A stretch of DNA of 64,000 bases, taken from positions 124,001 through 188,000 of the forward strand of contig DIYL01000002.1 of the NCBI GenBank assembly GCA_002428985.1. The letters are read 5' to 3'. The stretch's first letter is position 1, and each line of letters opens with the position of its first letter. The translations under genes were made by a program, and so were the position numbers. This stretch comes from Anaerolineales bacterium UBA6055 (GTDB lineage Bacteria > Chloroflexota > Anaerolineae > Aggregatilineales > Phototrophicaceae). Shown here one piece after another: positions 1 to 9,590 of the stretch. The notes under the pieces are model-generated. The model saw only the letters and a program-made list of their open reading frames with translations, did not search any database and was not told the origin of the DNA.

Positions 1-1434
1 CAACCCAACAAGATGTACCAGTGCCCATGTGATACCATTGCGTTCTCCGGTATACCATGGATCGTCTTCCAGTGGAATTGCTTCTTGGCTAGCTTCATCA
101 GCACCCATACGGCGTAAAGCAATCACACCAACACCGAGGACAACAACGAAAACAACACCTGAAATAATCGGATAAGCTGCACCACCGAGTACATCACCAA
201 CAACTACCGAGACAGCCGTCCATGCAACTGCTAGTAATGCCAGTGGAATCATAACTTTCCAACCAAATTGCATCAAACGATCATAGCGGATACGTGGCAA
301 TGTCGCGCGAACCCAGATCATACCGCATAAGAACAAGACAACTTTACCGAGGAAGATGACTGGTGCGAGGATCGGTGTGCCATCCATTGGCCAAAGATGA
401 TAGCCACCGAAGAATGTTGCTGCTGCGATAAAGCTCACCGCAATCATACCAATGTATTCTGCCATCATAAACAGCGCAAACTTCATACCACTATATTCAG
501 TCATATAGCCCTGTGTTAATTCCTGTTCAGCCTCTGTCAAGTCAAATGGTGCACGACTCACCTCAGCTAACAATGCAATCAACAGAATTGCCGCAGCCAA
601 CGGGTTTTGGAATACAAGCCAATCCCAGATGTTACGTTGCGCATCAATAATATCGCCAAATGCCATACTACCAACGATCATCACAGGAACAGCCAACGCC
701 AGACCCATGCTTAATTCGTAGCTGATCATCTGAGCGGATGCACGAAGCGCACCCAACATTGCATACTTATTGTCGCTCGACCAACCCGCTAATACGACAC
801 CATAGGTAGCGAGACTGGTAATTGCGATAACCCACAAGATACCAACATTAGAATCAACGAGCCCCTGCGGTACTTGGAACCAAATATCGCCAAGTCCCGG
901 TGCAAACCAAGGCAGAACCAAATCAGGTCCCATCGGAATCACTGCCGCAACCAACAAGACGGGTATCACCTTAAGCATTGGCGCTATTCGATACACCCAC
1001 TTATCTGCCCCGGAAGGCATCAGGTCTTCTTTAAACACCAGCTTGACACCATCAGCCGCAGGTTGCAAGAATCCGCCCGGGCCAACGCGATTCGGACCAA
1101 CACGCGCTTGTAAGAATGCCAACAAACGACGTTCTAGCAATGTTGTATAAGCAAATCCGGTTACAATCACAAATGCGAAGCCACCCGCAAAGATGATTGG
1201 CCATACAGCTGAACAGCCTGCATGATCTTCACATTGTGTCAAATTTTGAACACGGGATTCGGGGCTTAACAACATCCCAATCGCGCCTTCACGACCATTC
1301 AGATTGCCAACTTCATCAAAACCAATCCACGCAGCAATTGAACCCAGATTAGTCACAATCAAGAGCAAGGTAATGGCAACAACTGCCAATGCACCTACCC
1401 CGATGCCGATTTTCTGTCCTTGACTCAAATTCAT
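1..1434 (-). CDS. nuoH: NADH-quinone oxidoreductase subunit H (partial, runs off the left edge)
   Basis: The minus-strand frame from an ATG at 1434 stays open to base 1, giving 478 codons with no stop, so the C-terminus lies outside the window. NuoH is the membrane subunit of complex I that helps form the quinone chamber and joins the peripheral and membrane arms. Visible family signatures include ARVGPNRVGPGG, GVKLVFKED, the conserved AEQELTQGYMTEYSGMKF stretch and EVSRAPFDL, with many hydrophobic spans. The N-terminal 50-60 residues hold an extra loop with two cysteines before the conserved core. It follows nuoG by 14 bp and ends the visible part of the operon; nuoI and later genes would be expected beyond the edge. 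Confidence 0.96.
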   Translation of the reverse strand, partial: MNLSQGQKIGIGVGALAVVAITLLLIVTNLGSIAAWIGFDEVGNLNGREGAIGMLLSPESRVQNLTQCEDHAGCSAVWPIIFAGGFAFVIVTGFAYTTLLERRLLAFLQARVGPNRVGPGGFLQPAADGVKLVFKEDLMPSGADKWVYRIAPMLKVIPVLLVAAVIPMGPDLVLPWFAPGLGDIWFQVPQGLVDSNVGILWVIAITSLATYGVVLAGWSSDNKYAMLGALRASAQMISYELSMGLALAVPVMIVGSMAFGDIIDAQRNIWDWLVFQNPLAAAILLIALLAEVSRAPFDLTEAEQELTQGYMTEYSGMKFALFMMAEYIGMIAVSFIAAATFFGGYHLWPMDGTPILAPVIFLGKVVLFLCGMIWVRATLPRIRYDRLMQFGWKVMIPLALLAVAWTAVSVVVGDVLGGAAYPIISGVVFVVVLGVGVIALRRMGADEASQEAIPLEDDPWYTGERNGITWALVHLVGL

Positions 1435-1448
1435 TACACTAAAACTCC

Positions 1449-3980
1449 TTAGTCACCGGAGGCAACTGTTTCTGCTACCTTGCTAAGTGTACCTGTTGTA
1501 ATTACCATTGGTGTTGCTGTTTGTGTCAAGTGGCGGGGTAATGCTACCGCTCCTTGATCAATTGCATCACTTACATTTGCACGTACATTCACAGATGTAC
1601 CACCAGCTGTTACCTCAACCACATCACCTTGGCTAATCCCCTTGGCTTCTGCATCTGCACTGTTGATTACAACATATGGTGCAAGCACACGCGGTTCAAC
1701 TAATAATGATGGACGGAAATTACGTTGGCGATTATACAATCTTGTGGTCGGAATCACCACTAATTCGTCACTATCTGCCTTAACTGCTGCAGGAATATCA
1801 ACTTTCTCAGCTTTTACATCGCCATTATCGGCAACTGTTGGAATCTGCATACCAACACCGCCCTTATTATCGTAAGCCGTACCACCATAGTACAAATCTT
1901 TACCGCCGACATCAGGGAATTGGCGCTCAACTTTAGCAAGTGCTTTATAGCGCATACCATCAAATACTTGGATATTCTTAGTGATATCAAGCATTACAGC
2001 GGCTGCTGATGGTTTCAAACGTCCCATATCCAATTGTTGGCGTAAGCTACCGAATGCTTTCCAAGCAGGCAATGAATCGCCCATTGGACCTTGTGCAGTA
2101 TAGAAACGTTGAACACGCCGTTCACCATTTACGAATGTACCATCGCGTTCCGCAAATGTTTGAATCGGAAGCATAAAGTCGGAAACATCTGCAGTGTTGT
2201 CTGCAAAGAAGTTCGCATAAATTACGGTTTCAACTTGATCAAGCCATTCTTGTGCAGTTGGATCATCATCAAGCAATTCAGCTTGCGCCACAATCAAGAC
2301 TTTTGGCGGATTCGCAACGATGTCCATTGTTGCTTGTGGAGTATAACCGAGATAATACTGTCCCATGCCATTAGCACCGGGTAATGTCGAAAGCAAGCCA
2401 TTATTTGCTTTGCCAACATGTCCACTTTCGATCAAGAAGTTAGCAGCAGCTTGTGCGAGTGCAGTGCTACCATCTAGTGTCAGACCTTCTGCACCTGTAA
2501 CAATGATAAGATTTTCAGCACCGGCCAATCTCTCAGCAATTTCTTTATAGTCTTTCTTGAGGTTCGCCATGACTGACACAGCATCTCCGGCAGCATAGCG
2601 GATCGCATCACCAATAACGACCTTATCGTTACGCGCACCTTCAATCGCAAAGTCTTCTAAGCGCGTGTGGCGGGCATTAGCAACAACCAAGTAAGCACCA
2701 CGATCTTGTGCTAGTTTTAGACGCAAACGCCAGATAGGAACTTCTTCTTCGAGGTCACTTGCAATGACGAGAATCGCATCACCTTTGCCGAGTTCGGTCA
2801 AGTTTGTGCCTTGTCCTACACCGGCTTGCGCAACAGATTCTGCGCCACCGTGTGTTGGTGACCATGCGCCTAGACGAGATCCACCAAGTCCTTCAACTAA
2901 TTGACGTAGTTCCCAGAGGTCTTCATTTGACATGCTACTGCCAGCAATTGCAGCAATATCACCATCAGCATTTTTCAGGACTTCAGCAATTTGTGGGAAC
3001 ACTTCGTTCCAGACTGATTCACGCATCGAATCACCGGATTTAACAATCGGGCGCAGCGCACGTTCGTCACTACGTGTGAAATGGTGTCCAAAACGGGTTT
3101 TATCACTAATCCAGATTTCATTGACCCATTCATTTTGACGTGGCATAACGCGCTTAATCATCGCCTTACCACCAAAATCACGATCCAAACGGGTACTCAA
3201 GCTGATATTTTCACCAGCTGCATCCCATGGGGAAATACTTGGTACTTCTGTTAATTCCCATGGACGCGCACCAAAACGGAAGTCATCAGTGGTTAATGCA
3301 CCAACTGGACAAATGTCAGTAGTGTTACCGCTAAAGTAAGAATCAAATCCAGGGTCGGAGTTTGTAATAATCTGTAAACGGCGACCACGTTCGTGGAAGC
3401 CAAGTACAGCATCGCCGACGAGCTCATCTTGGAAACGGACACAACGCGCACATTGGATGCACCGTTCACGATCCAAATAAATGAGATCACCTAGCGGGTA
3501 ATGTTTTTCGAGGTTTTGTTTATCGTCAAAGTACATCCGTGACGATTCAGGACCGTGACGCATGGTCAAGTTCTGCAACGGACATTCGCCACCTTTGTCA
3601 CAAATTGGGCAATCCAATGGATGACTGGTCAACAAAAATTCCAGTACATCGTTACGCGCATCAATAACTTCTTGTGTTTCGGTCTTGATGTGCATCCCAT
3701 CACTAACAGTTGTGGTACAAGCTGTCTGCAATTTCGGGAAATACCGGATAACAGGCGTGCCATCATCATTGAGTTGCACTTCACCCGTCGCACGATCTCG
3801 TGCAGGGGTTCCTAATTCAACGAGACACATCCGGCACATACCAACCGGATCCATCTTTGGGTGATAGCAAAATACAGGAATATCATTCCCTGCATGCCAC
3901 TTCGCCGCATCAACTAAATTCGATCCGGCTTCTACTTCATAATCTTTGCCGTCAATATTAATTGTTACCGTGTCGGACAT
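1449..3980 (-). CDS. nuoG: NADH-quinone oxidoreductase subunit G
   Basis: 843 residues, usual for the iron-sulfur/molybdopterin-like subunit of the complex I peripheral arm. Residues 1-80 are a 2Fe-2S ferredoxin domain with C38, C49, C52 and C88. The H120/C124/C127/C133 set is the His-ligated 4Fe-4S site, and C174, C177, C180 plus C224 form the next 4Fe-4S cluster. Residues from about 230 onward are a molybdopterin-oxidoreductase-like fold, which carries no cofactor in complex I. The ATG at 3980 has a strong GGAGG site 5 bases upstream. It is part of the nuo operon but is separated from nuoF by two unrelated small genes. Confidence 0.97.
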   Translation of the reverse strand: MSDTVTINIDGKDYEVEAGSNLVDAAKWHAGNDIPVFCYHPKMDPVGMCRMCLVELGTPARDRATGEVQLNDDGTPVIRYFPKLQTACTTTVSDGMHIKTETQEVIDARNDVLEFLLTSHPLDCPICDKGGECPLQNLTMRHGPESSRMYFDDKQNLEKHYPLGDLIYLDRERCIQCARCVRFQDELVGDAVLGFHERGRRLQIITNSDPGFDSYFSGNTTDICPVGALTTDDFRFGARPWELTEVPSISPWDAAGENISLSTRLDRDFGGKAMIKRVMPRQNEWVNEIWISDKTRFGHHFTRSDERALRPIVKSGDSMRESVWNEVFPQIAEVLKNADGDIAAIAGSSMSNEDLWELRQLVEGLGGSRLGAWSPTHGGAESVAQAGVGQGTNLTELGKGDAILVIASDLEEEVPIWRLRLKLAQDRGAYLVVANARHTRLEDFAIEGARNDKVVIGDAIRYAAGDAVSVMANLKKDYKEIAERLAGAENLIIVTGAEGLTLDGSTALAQAAANFLIESGHVGKANNGLLSTLPGANGMGQYYLGYTPQATMDIVANPPKVLIVAQAELLDDDPTAQEWLDQVETVIYANFFADNTADVSDFMLPIQTFAERDGTFVNGERRVQRFYTAQGPMGDSLPAWKAFGSLRQQLDMGRLKPSAAAVMLDITKNIQVFDGMRYKALAKVERQFPDVGGKDLYYGGTAYDNKGGVGMQIPTVADNGDVKAEKVDIPAAVKADSDELVVIPTTRLYNRQRNFRPSLLVEPRVLAPYVVINSADAEAKGISQGDVVEVTAGGTSVNVRANVSDAIDQGAVALPRHLTQTATPMVITTGTLSKVAETVASGD

Positions 3981-4023
3981 TCACGCCTCCACTTTCTTAT
4001 ACAAACATGCGCTCAAAATTTAT

Positions 4024-4488
4024 CTACAAATCTTCGCTAGAGAAGCGTCCCCACTCAAAATAAGTGACACGCCAATTCTCATCTTCTAATTGCAGGCGAA
4101 TAAGTATCGACATGCTTTCGCCATTTTTTAACTGAACTCCCCCAGACACTTGTCCGGTATTGTTCTCAACACTTTGGTTGCTAAAATTCCAAGACTCAGG
4201 TAGCGCGTTATATTCTAACATAAGACTACCAAGTCGTTGTGGGTCATCTGCTGCTTGCTTGAGGTTAAACGACAAATAATCAAACGCCACCTCATAATTT
4301 TCGCTTCGCAACGCATCTAGGTAATCGCTTGCAGCACCGGTCATTGGGGACAAGGCTGCATATAATACACCAAAGAATATTACAAAACATGCCCCACACC
4401 CTACAATCAACGCACCAACACCAATCGCAATCACCTTAATTGGTGACATGGAGGTGTTTTTTTTGCGTTTGGGTTTTTCGTTCATCAT
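4024..4488 (-). CDS. Membrane-anchored NTF2-like/DUF4878-like protein inside the nuo operon
   Basis: 154 residues: a basic N-terminus, one strong transmembrane segment at about 20-48, then a ~100-residue outside domain. The domain begins with a pattern (SDYLDALRSENYEVAFDYLS) typical of the NTF2-like DUF4878/DUF4864 lipoproteins and ends in beta strands with the WRVTYFEW motif. The start overlaps the stop of the TPR-like gene upstream by 4 bases (ATGA), so the two are translationally coupled. nuoG follows 43 bp later. It is not a standard complex I subunit. The family assignment is from pattern recognition and the function is unknown; a role in complex I assembly or envelope contact is only suggested by position. 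Confidence 0.75.
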   Translation of the reverse strand: MMNEKPKRKKNTSMSPIKVIAIGVGALIVGCGACFVIFFGVLYAALSPMTGAASDYLDALRSENYEVAFDYLSFNLKQAADDPQRLGSLMLEYNALPESWNFSNQSVENNTGQVSGGVQLKNGESMSILIRLQLEDENWRVTYFEWGRFSSEDL

Positions 4489-4922
4489 TGTAACCGCCGT
4501 TGAACTTTTTCTAACCCATCAGATGCACGGTCTCGCATTGCTTGTGCAACAAATCCCCAACCCATTTCGGGGTCAAACTCATCAGCAATTTCGATTGCAG
4601 TCTCGAAGTCTGCTTTTGCCAGATGATATTCCTTGCGTTCTAAAAACAATTCCCCACGCAGCACATACAGTGTGGGGGAATCAGGCGAATACTCGATGCT
4701 GACATTTAATTCACGTAATCGCCTTGAGCGTTCTCGCTCTTGTCTTGCTGGTGTTCGGATGAAAAATCCAATAATTGTCTCCAGCAAGTTCGGTTGTGAT
4801 GAGTAAATCGGGTGGTTGCTAAGATCCTCTTCCACCGCGCGATCCTCAGTCACAGCAGATGGGTCGGTCGTTGGTGAATCATCAGCAACAACATCCGACC
4901 CAGTTATTGACTCATGCGTCAT
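4485..4922 (-). CDS. TPR-like protein inside the nuo operon
   Basis: 145 residues, predicted soluble apart from a short hydrophobic stretch near 50. Residues 1-45 are acidic and Ser/Thr-rich and probably disordered. Residues 75-125 look like one or two tetratricopeptide units: YVLRGELFLERKEYHLAKAD is a typical TPR helix pair. The start lies 3 bases after the nuoF stop with GGGGAC as ribosome site, and the 3' end overlaps the next gene by 4 bases, so it is translated as part of the nuo mRNA. TPR modules bind other proteins, so a scaffold or assembly role with complex I is a reasonable but untested idea. Confidence 0.78.
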   Translation of the reverse strand: MTHESITGSDVVADDSPTTDPSAVTEDRAVEEDLSNHPIYSSQPNLLETIIGFFIRTPARQERERSRRLRELNVSIEYSPDSPTLYVLRGELFLERKEYHLAKADFETAIEIADEFDPEMGWGFVAQAMRDRASDGLEKVQRRLQ

Positions 4923-4925
4923 GCA

Positions 4926-6200
4926 CTAGTCCCCTGCAGCAGCTTCTTTATTCTCAACATGCTTCGCAAAATCATCAGGGAACTGTTTGATCGTGTGGAT
5001 AATTGGGTTCGCTGCAAATTCACCCAACGCACACAATGTTGTACCTTGCATATTGCTTGCTACATCAGAGATACGTTTGACATCTTCTGGTGTACCACGA
5101 CCATCCATAATACGGTCGATCACTTTATCTAACCAGTAAGTGCCTTCACGGCATGGTGTACATTTACCACAACTCTCATGTTTGAAGAACTTGGTCACTT
5201 TAGATGCAACCCAAGTAATATCCACCGATTCATCCATAATGATGATCGATGCTGACCCAATAATCGTGTCAATTTCAGCGGTATGCTCATAACTCATCTT
5301 GGTATCGAGTACTTCATCATTCAACGGCACAATTGGACCAGATCCACCGGATGGTAACATCGCTTTAAAGCCTTGGTCTTCCTTAAGAGGACCACCAGCA
5401 TAATCATAAAGCAATTCACGGAAAGTTGTTCCGAATGGCAATTCATAATTACCGGGATTCTTCACATGACCACTCACACAGAAAACTTTGGTACCCGCAC
5501 TTTGTTCTGTACCAATGTCTTTAAATGCTTGCGCACCTTCACGCATGATGAATGGGCAGTTTGCGAGGGTTTCTACGTTGTTAACAACTGTTGCTTCTTT
5601 ATAGAGACCACCGCCTTTTTGCGCAGGGAATGGCGGGCGTACACGTGGCTGTCCTAGATAGCCTTCAAGGCTGTTCAACAACGCACTTTCTTCACCACAG
5701 ATGTAAGCACCCGCGCCAAGGTGTGTATAGACTTCGCAATCAAAGCCGGAATCCATGATATTTTTACCAACAAACCCTTTTTCCCGCATCGCTTCAATGC
5801 ACTCATCAAGTTGATGTCCAATATCCCAGAATTCACCGCGCAGATAAATATAGACTGCTTTTGCTTGGATTGCATACGCACAAATAAGTGCACCCTCAAT
5901 CAATTGATAAGGGTTGGTTTCCATGATTTCGCGATCTTTAAATGTACCAGTTTCGCTTTCATCAGCATTAACTGTCACATATTTGATGGGTTCGTTTTGC
6001 GGGATGAAGCTCCACTTCACACCTGTCGGGAAGCCTGCACCGCCACGACCGCGTAAACCCGATGCTTTTACTTCATCAATAACTTCCGATGGTTTCATAC
6101 CAAGTGCTTTACGCAATCCAGCAAAACCATCGTTCTTTTCGTATACATCAATTTGGTCGATATTTTCGATTTCTCGTCCACGTAATAGAATATGTTGCAT
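4926..6200 (-). CDS. nuoF: NADH-quinone oxidoreductase subunit F
   Basis: 424 residues, the NADH- and FMN-binding subunit of complex I. The glycine-rich nucleotide segment GLRGRGGAGFPTG is at residues 48-60, and the FMN/NADH-site pattern NADESETGTFKDR is around 79-91. C344, C347 and C350 (ESCGKCTPCREG) with C390 (TTLCALGEF) bind the N3 4Fe-4S cluster. All catalytic features are present, so it should be active and pass electrons from NADH to the NuoE/NuoG chain. It is 32 bp from nuoE upstream and 3 bp from the TPR-like gene downstream. Confidence 0.98.
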   Translation of the reverse strand: MQHILLRGREIENIDQIDVYEKNDGFAGLRKALGMKPSEVIDEVKASGLRGRGGAGFPTGVKWSFIPQNEPIKYVTVNADESETGTFKDREIMETNPYQLIEGALICAYAIQAKAVYIYLRGEFWDIGHQLDECIEAMREKGFVGKNIMDSGFDCEVYTHLGAGAYICGEESALLNSLEGYLGQPRVRPPFPAQKGGGLYKEATVVNNVETLANCPFIMREGAQAFKDIGTEQSAGTKVFCVSGHVKNPGNYELPFGTTFRELLYDYAGGPLKEDQGFKAMLPSGGSGPIVPLNDEVLDTKMSYEHTAEIDTIIGSASIIIMDESVDITWVASKVTKFFKHESCGKCTPCREGTYWLDKVIDRIMDGRGTPEDVKRISDVASNMQGTTLCALGEFAANPIIHTIKQFPDDFAKHVENKEAAAGD

Positions 6201-6232
6201 AATCTAAAGCCTCAGTCCTTTACTACCAACAT

Positions 6233-6733
6233 TTACTCATTTGCCAATTTGGTCGCTTCTTCGCGCCACTTTGCCAATAACTCTTTCATTTTGTCTTGAT
6301 CGAGATTTTCGACATAGTGGAAATTGCATTGAAGCATGGGGGCTTTATCACATGCGGCAAGGCACATTACATGCTCAACGGTAAACATCCCGTCCTCTGT
6401 AGTGCCGCCTTCCTCCACTCCAAGTTCGTCTTTCAACCATGCATGGAATTCATCCGCTCCTTTAAGGGCACATGGCAAATCTGTACAGACTTGCAACCAG
6501 TATTCACCCTTCGGCTTTTCCGAGTACATGGTATAGAAACCAGCGATTGATTTGACTTGTGTCGGGTCAAGTTCGAGGATTTCAGCAATTTCATTGATCC
6601 CCTCAGGACTAACCCAACCATACTCTTCCTGTGCAATATATAGCAAGGGCATCACTGCCGACCGCTTGGTTTCATATTTTGCTAGATGATGCTCAATACG
6701 TTCTGTATATTTCTCATTACCAATGATTGCCAT
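6233..6733 (-). CDS. nuoE: NADH-quinone oxidoreductase subunit E
   Basis: 166 residues, the thioredoxin-fold 2Fe-2S subunit of complex I. C83 and C88 (VCTDLPC) and C124 and C128 (CLAAC) are the expected cluster ligands. The N-terminal helical part has the usual AQEEYGWVSPEGI pattern. It sits between nuoD (14 bp upstream) and nuoF (32 bp downstream) on the same strand and forms the NADH-dehydrogenase module with NuoF and NuoG. The length is standard and nothing is missing. Confidence 0.97.
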   Translation of the reverse strand: MAIIGNEKYTERIEHHLAKYETKRSAVMPLLYIAQEEYGWVSPEGINEIAEILELDPTQVKSIAGFYTMYSEKPKGEYWLQVCTDLPCALKGADEFHAWLKDELGVEEGGTTEDGMFTVEHVMCLAACDKAPMLQCNFHYVENLDQDKMKELLAKWREEATKLANE

Positions 6734-6747
6734 CGTCTATCTATCCT

Positions 6748-8016
6748 TTAGCGGTCACAATCGCCGAGTACGATGTCGATACTACCGATAATGGCGACGA
6801 CATCAGCCAATAAATACCCTTTTGTCATCACTGGCATAGCACTGATGTGCATGAATGATGGGGTTTTAAAGTGGACACGACGTGGTTTGTTATCGCCTGT
6901 CCCGTGAATATAACATCCAATTTCGCCACGTGGGCTTTCAATTGCGCTGTAAACTTCTTCGTCTGGTGCATCATAACCATATGTCCACAACTTAAAGTGA
7001 TGGATAACAGCTTCCATGCTTGTACCCAATTCACTACGCAATGGTGGGCAGTATTTACGATTTTCTGAACGGAATGGACCTGGGGTCTTTTCGAGGCGGT
7101 CCGCCGCTTGATTCAAAATTTTCATACTTTCGCGGAATTCTTGAAGACGGATGAGATAACGATCATATACATCACCATGTTCACCGAGCGGGACATTAAA
7201 GTCGTAGGTTTCGTAACCGCTGTATGGTTGCGCTTTACGTAAATCCCAGTTCACACCACTACCGCGCAATGATGGACCTGTCATCCCATAAGCCAATGCT
7301 ACGTCTGGCTCAATCACACCGACACCTTGAGCACGATCTTTCCAGATTGGATTTTGTGTCAGAAGTGCTTCGTAATCATCAACTTTTGCAGGGAAATCAG
7401 CGAGGAATTGTCGAAGTGTTGGGAGGAAATCATCAGTGACATCGCGCCATACACCACCGGGACGAATATAACTGCTCATCATGCGTTGACCCGACAACAT
7501 CTCGAACATACCGAGGATGCGTTCACGTTCGCGGAATGCGTACAGTAGCACACTCATCGCGCCCATATCAATCGCATGTGTACCCAACCAAACGAGATGG
7601 CTCGCACAGCGTGCTAGCTCAAGGCAAATCACGCGGATAATTTGTGCGCGTTCAGGTACATCCAAATCTAATAATTTTTCGACTGCTGTCGAGAATGACA
7701 TATTGTTCGACATTGGCGACAGATAATCCATACGATCTGTCAATGGAACAGCTTTGTCGTAGCTTTTGTCTTCAATCGACTTTTCAATACCAGTATGCAA
7801 AAAGCCAATATCGGGCAGACAGGTGACAATTTCTTCACCGTCTAATTCAAGTAGGAGGCGCAATACACCATGCGTACTCGGATGATGCGGACCCATATTC
7901 AGTAGCATCGTTTCGCCTGTCATAGCGCGTTCTGATACAAGTCCCTTCAGTTGCTCTAAGCTACCTTCCCACTTACGTTGTTCTTCAATCGTTTGCGTTT
8001 GTTGTGCAACAACCAT
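6748..8016 (-). CDS. nuoD: NADH-quinone oxidoreductase subunit D
   Basis: 422 residues, the 49-kDa-type subunit that lines the quinone pocket with NuoB. Conserved blocks are LNMGPHHPSTHGVLRL near 40-55, the GFLHTGIEKS segment, RGSGVNWDLR, and the C-terminal IGSIDIVLGDCDR. The N-terminal ~33 residues are a variable extension. The ATG at 8016 has GAGG upstream. It is encoded as a protein separate from NuoC (no nuoCD fusion), 15 bp downstream of nuoC. All expected residues are visible. Confidence 0.98.
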   Translation of the reverse strand: MVVAQQTQTIEEQRKWEGSLEQLKGLVSERAMTGETMLLNMGPHHPSTHGVLRLLLELDGEEIVTCLPDIGFLHTGIEKSIEDKSYDKAVPLTDRMDYLSPMSNNMSFSTAVEKLLDLDVPERAQIIRVICLELARCASHLVWLGTHAIDMGAMSVLLYAFRERERILGMFEMLSGQRMMSSYIRPGGVWRDVTDDFLPTLRQFLADFPAKVDDYEALLTQNPIWKDRAQGVGVIEPDVALAYGMTGPSLRGSGVNWDLRKAQPYSGYETYDFNVPLGEHGDVYDRYLIRLQEFRESMKILNQAADRLEKTPGPFRSENRKYCPPLRSELGTSMEAVIHHFKLWTYGYDAPDEEVYSAIESPRGEIGCYIHGTGDNKPRRVHFKTPSFMHISAMPVMTKGYLLADVVAIIGSIDIVLGDCDR

Positions 8017-8031
8017 AATAACCTCAGAAAT

Positions 8032-8601
8032 TTATTTCTTTGCGAAGGGTTTGTGTTTACGAATTTCTTCAACATTAAAGGAGAAGGCAACCGTTTCTTT
8101 ACCCAATGGATAATCACGGCGATGCGGATGTCCGTGCCAATCATCTGGCATAAGCAGACGACGTTGGTCAGGATGTCCCTCAAATGTAATGCCCATCATA
8201 TCCGCAATCTCACGTTCGAGCCAATCTGCCGCAGGCCAAACGACTGTAGCAGTCGGGATAATTGGATCTTCTTCCATTGCAAATGCTTTCACACGGATGC
8301 GACGGTTGTACAGCATCGACAACAAATGATACGAGACACCATACCGTTCGGGACGGAAATCTATATCGTCGCCGTCATACTCATCACCATAATCATTCGG
8401 ATAATAATCAACTGCACTAATATCAGAAAGCATGTTATAAACCAAACCTGATGTCACTCGTAAAAAGTCGAGTAACTCAGGCACACGTTCCGACGCAACG
8501 ATAATCGTGGTTTCATCACGAAATGTCTTAACATGCAAAACAGCGTCTTCAAACGCCTCTTTGACCGCTTCTACGGGGTCTTTTTGTGCTGGAATTTCCA
8601 T
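8032..8601 (-). CDS. nuoC: NADH-quinone oxidoreductase subunit C
   Basis: 189 residues, the 30-kDa-type subunit of the complex I connecting module. The C-terminal signature runs through WLEREIADMMGITFEGHPD, then the RRLLMPDDW and HRRDYPLGKE motifs. A short acidic insertion (YGDEYDGDDIDFRPE) lies in the middle. It is preceded by a 75-bp spacer holding a perfect 8-bp hairpin between nuoB and nuoC, and lies 15 bp before nuoD. Confidence 0.97.
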   Translation of the reverse strand: MEIPAQKDPVEAVKEAFEDAVLHVKTFRDETTIIVASERVPELLDFLRVTSGLVYNMLSDISAVDYYPNDYGDEYDGDDIDFRPERYGVSYHLLSMLYNRRIRVKAFAMEEDPIIPTATVVWPAADWLEREIADMMGITFEGHPDQRRLLMPDDWHGHPHRRDYPLGKETVAFSFNVEEIRKHKPFAKK

Positions 8602-8632
8602 TGGATTCGTTGCCTTTGTTATTCTATCAATA

Positions 8633-8657
8633 ACGCTGTACGGGCACGATACAGCGT
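8633..8657. other. Intercistronic hairpin between nuoB and nuoC
   Basis: ACGCTGTA at 8633-8640 is perfectly complementary to TACAGCGT at 8650-8657, with a 9-base loop. No U-run follows on the minus strand, so it is unlikely to terminate. It may be an mRNA processing or stability element, since it lies in the only sizable gap between nuoA and nuoF. Confidence 0.6.
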
Positions 8658-8676
8658 ACCCATACGTATAATCTAA

Positions 8677-9159
8677 TTATGCCCAATCGTTGATGCGTTC
8701 ACCTTTGACCTTTTCGTGCAAGGTCATAATACCGTGTAGCAATTGCTCTGGGCGTGGTGGACAACCAGCCACATACACATCAACTGGAATGATTTCATCA
8801 ACACCTTGTACAATCGCGTAGTTGTTATACACACCACCACATGATGCACAATCACCCATCGAGATTACCCATTTAGGGTCTGCCATTTGATCGTACAATT
8901 GGCGAATTACAGGTGCCATCTTTCGAGTTAAACGTCCCGACACAATCAACAAATCTGCTTGACGTGGTGTCGCACGATTCAATTCCATACCAAAACGCGA
9001 CAGGTCATAACTCGATGCCTGTGTACTCATATATTCAATTGCACAACAAGCCAAACCGAACAACAAAGGCCACATTGCGCCTGTACGTGCCCAATTGACT
9101 GCTTGTTCAACGGTGGTAGTAACAACACCCAGATTACCGAGTTTGGAGCTTACTCCCAT
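8677..9159 (-). CDS. nuoB: NADH-quinone oxidoreductase subunit B
   Basis: The subunit that carries the N2 4Fe-4S cluster, last in the chain before quinone. Numbered from the ATG at 9159: C38-C39 (LACCAIEYM), C104 (MGDCASCGG) and C133 ([11 protein letters not shown]) are the ligands, all present. An upstream in-frame ATG at 9180 would add 7 residues. I prefer 9159 because AAGGTGG lies 6 bases ahead of it and the protein then starts with the usual MGVSSKLGN. The start overlaps the end of nuoA by 10 bases, which suggests translational coupling. Confidence 0.97.
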   Translation of the reverse strand: MGVSSKLGNLGVVTTTVEQAVNWARTGAMWPLLFGLACCAIEYMSTQASSYDLSRFGMELNRATPRQADLLIVSGRLTRKMAPVIRQLYDQMADPKWVISMGDCASCGGVYNNYAIVQGVDEIIPVDVYVAGCPPRPEQLLHGIMTLHEKVKGERINDWA

Positions 9160-9509
9160 TCTAAACCACCTTTCTTCCATTCATAGATAAAGCCAACAAC
9201 AAGAATCAGCGTAAATACCGCCATAACAACAAGACCGTATACCCCGAGATCACGCATCGTGACTGCCCAAGGTAAGAAGAAAATTACTTCAATATCGAAG
9301 ATAATGAATAATACCGCGACAAGATAAAACTTGACGGGCAAACGACGAATAGCTGGACCAATTGGCTTCATACCACTTTCATATGGAACCAGCTTACGAT
9401 AAGTCGGCTTGTGCGGACCAAATACACGCGAAATATTAGCGATAATAAAAGCCAGACCGACTGCGATTACTAATAGTGCCCCTACGGGACCGAATTCGAG
9501 GACAGTCAT
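9150..9509 (-). CDS. nuoA: NADH-quinone oxidoreductase subunit A
   Basis: 119 residues with three transmembrane segments, at about 8-28, 61-81 and 87-108. The ND3-type signature is [19 protein letters not shown], followed by [16 protein letters not shown], which carries the conserved acidic residues of the membrane segment. It is the first gene of the operon, and the promoter at 9562-9590 lies about 50 bp upstream of its start. It overlaps nuoB at the 3' end. Confidence 0.97.
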   Translation of the reverse strand: MTVLEFGPVGALLVIAVGLAFIIANISRVFGPHKPTYRKLVPYESGMKPIGPAIRRLPVKFYLVAVLFIIFDIEVIFFLPWAVTMRDLGVYGLVVMAVFTLILVVGFIYEWKKGGLEWE

Positions 9510-9561
9510 TTATTTTTGCCCAATCCATTTGTGCTTTTTGTAACAAACCAGAATTATACAG

Positions 9562-9590
9562 AGATTAGCATACAGATTAACCGAAGTCAA
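9562..9590 (-). promoter_or_regulatory. Predicted sigma-70-type promoter of the nuo operon
   Basis: On the minus strand, TTGACT (9585-9590) and TAATCT (9562-9567) are separated by exactly 17 bases. Transcription would start about 45 bases ahead of the nuoA start codon. This is the best -35/-10 pair in the 9510-9754 gap between nuoA and the divergent small gene. Confidence 0.6.
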
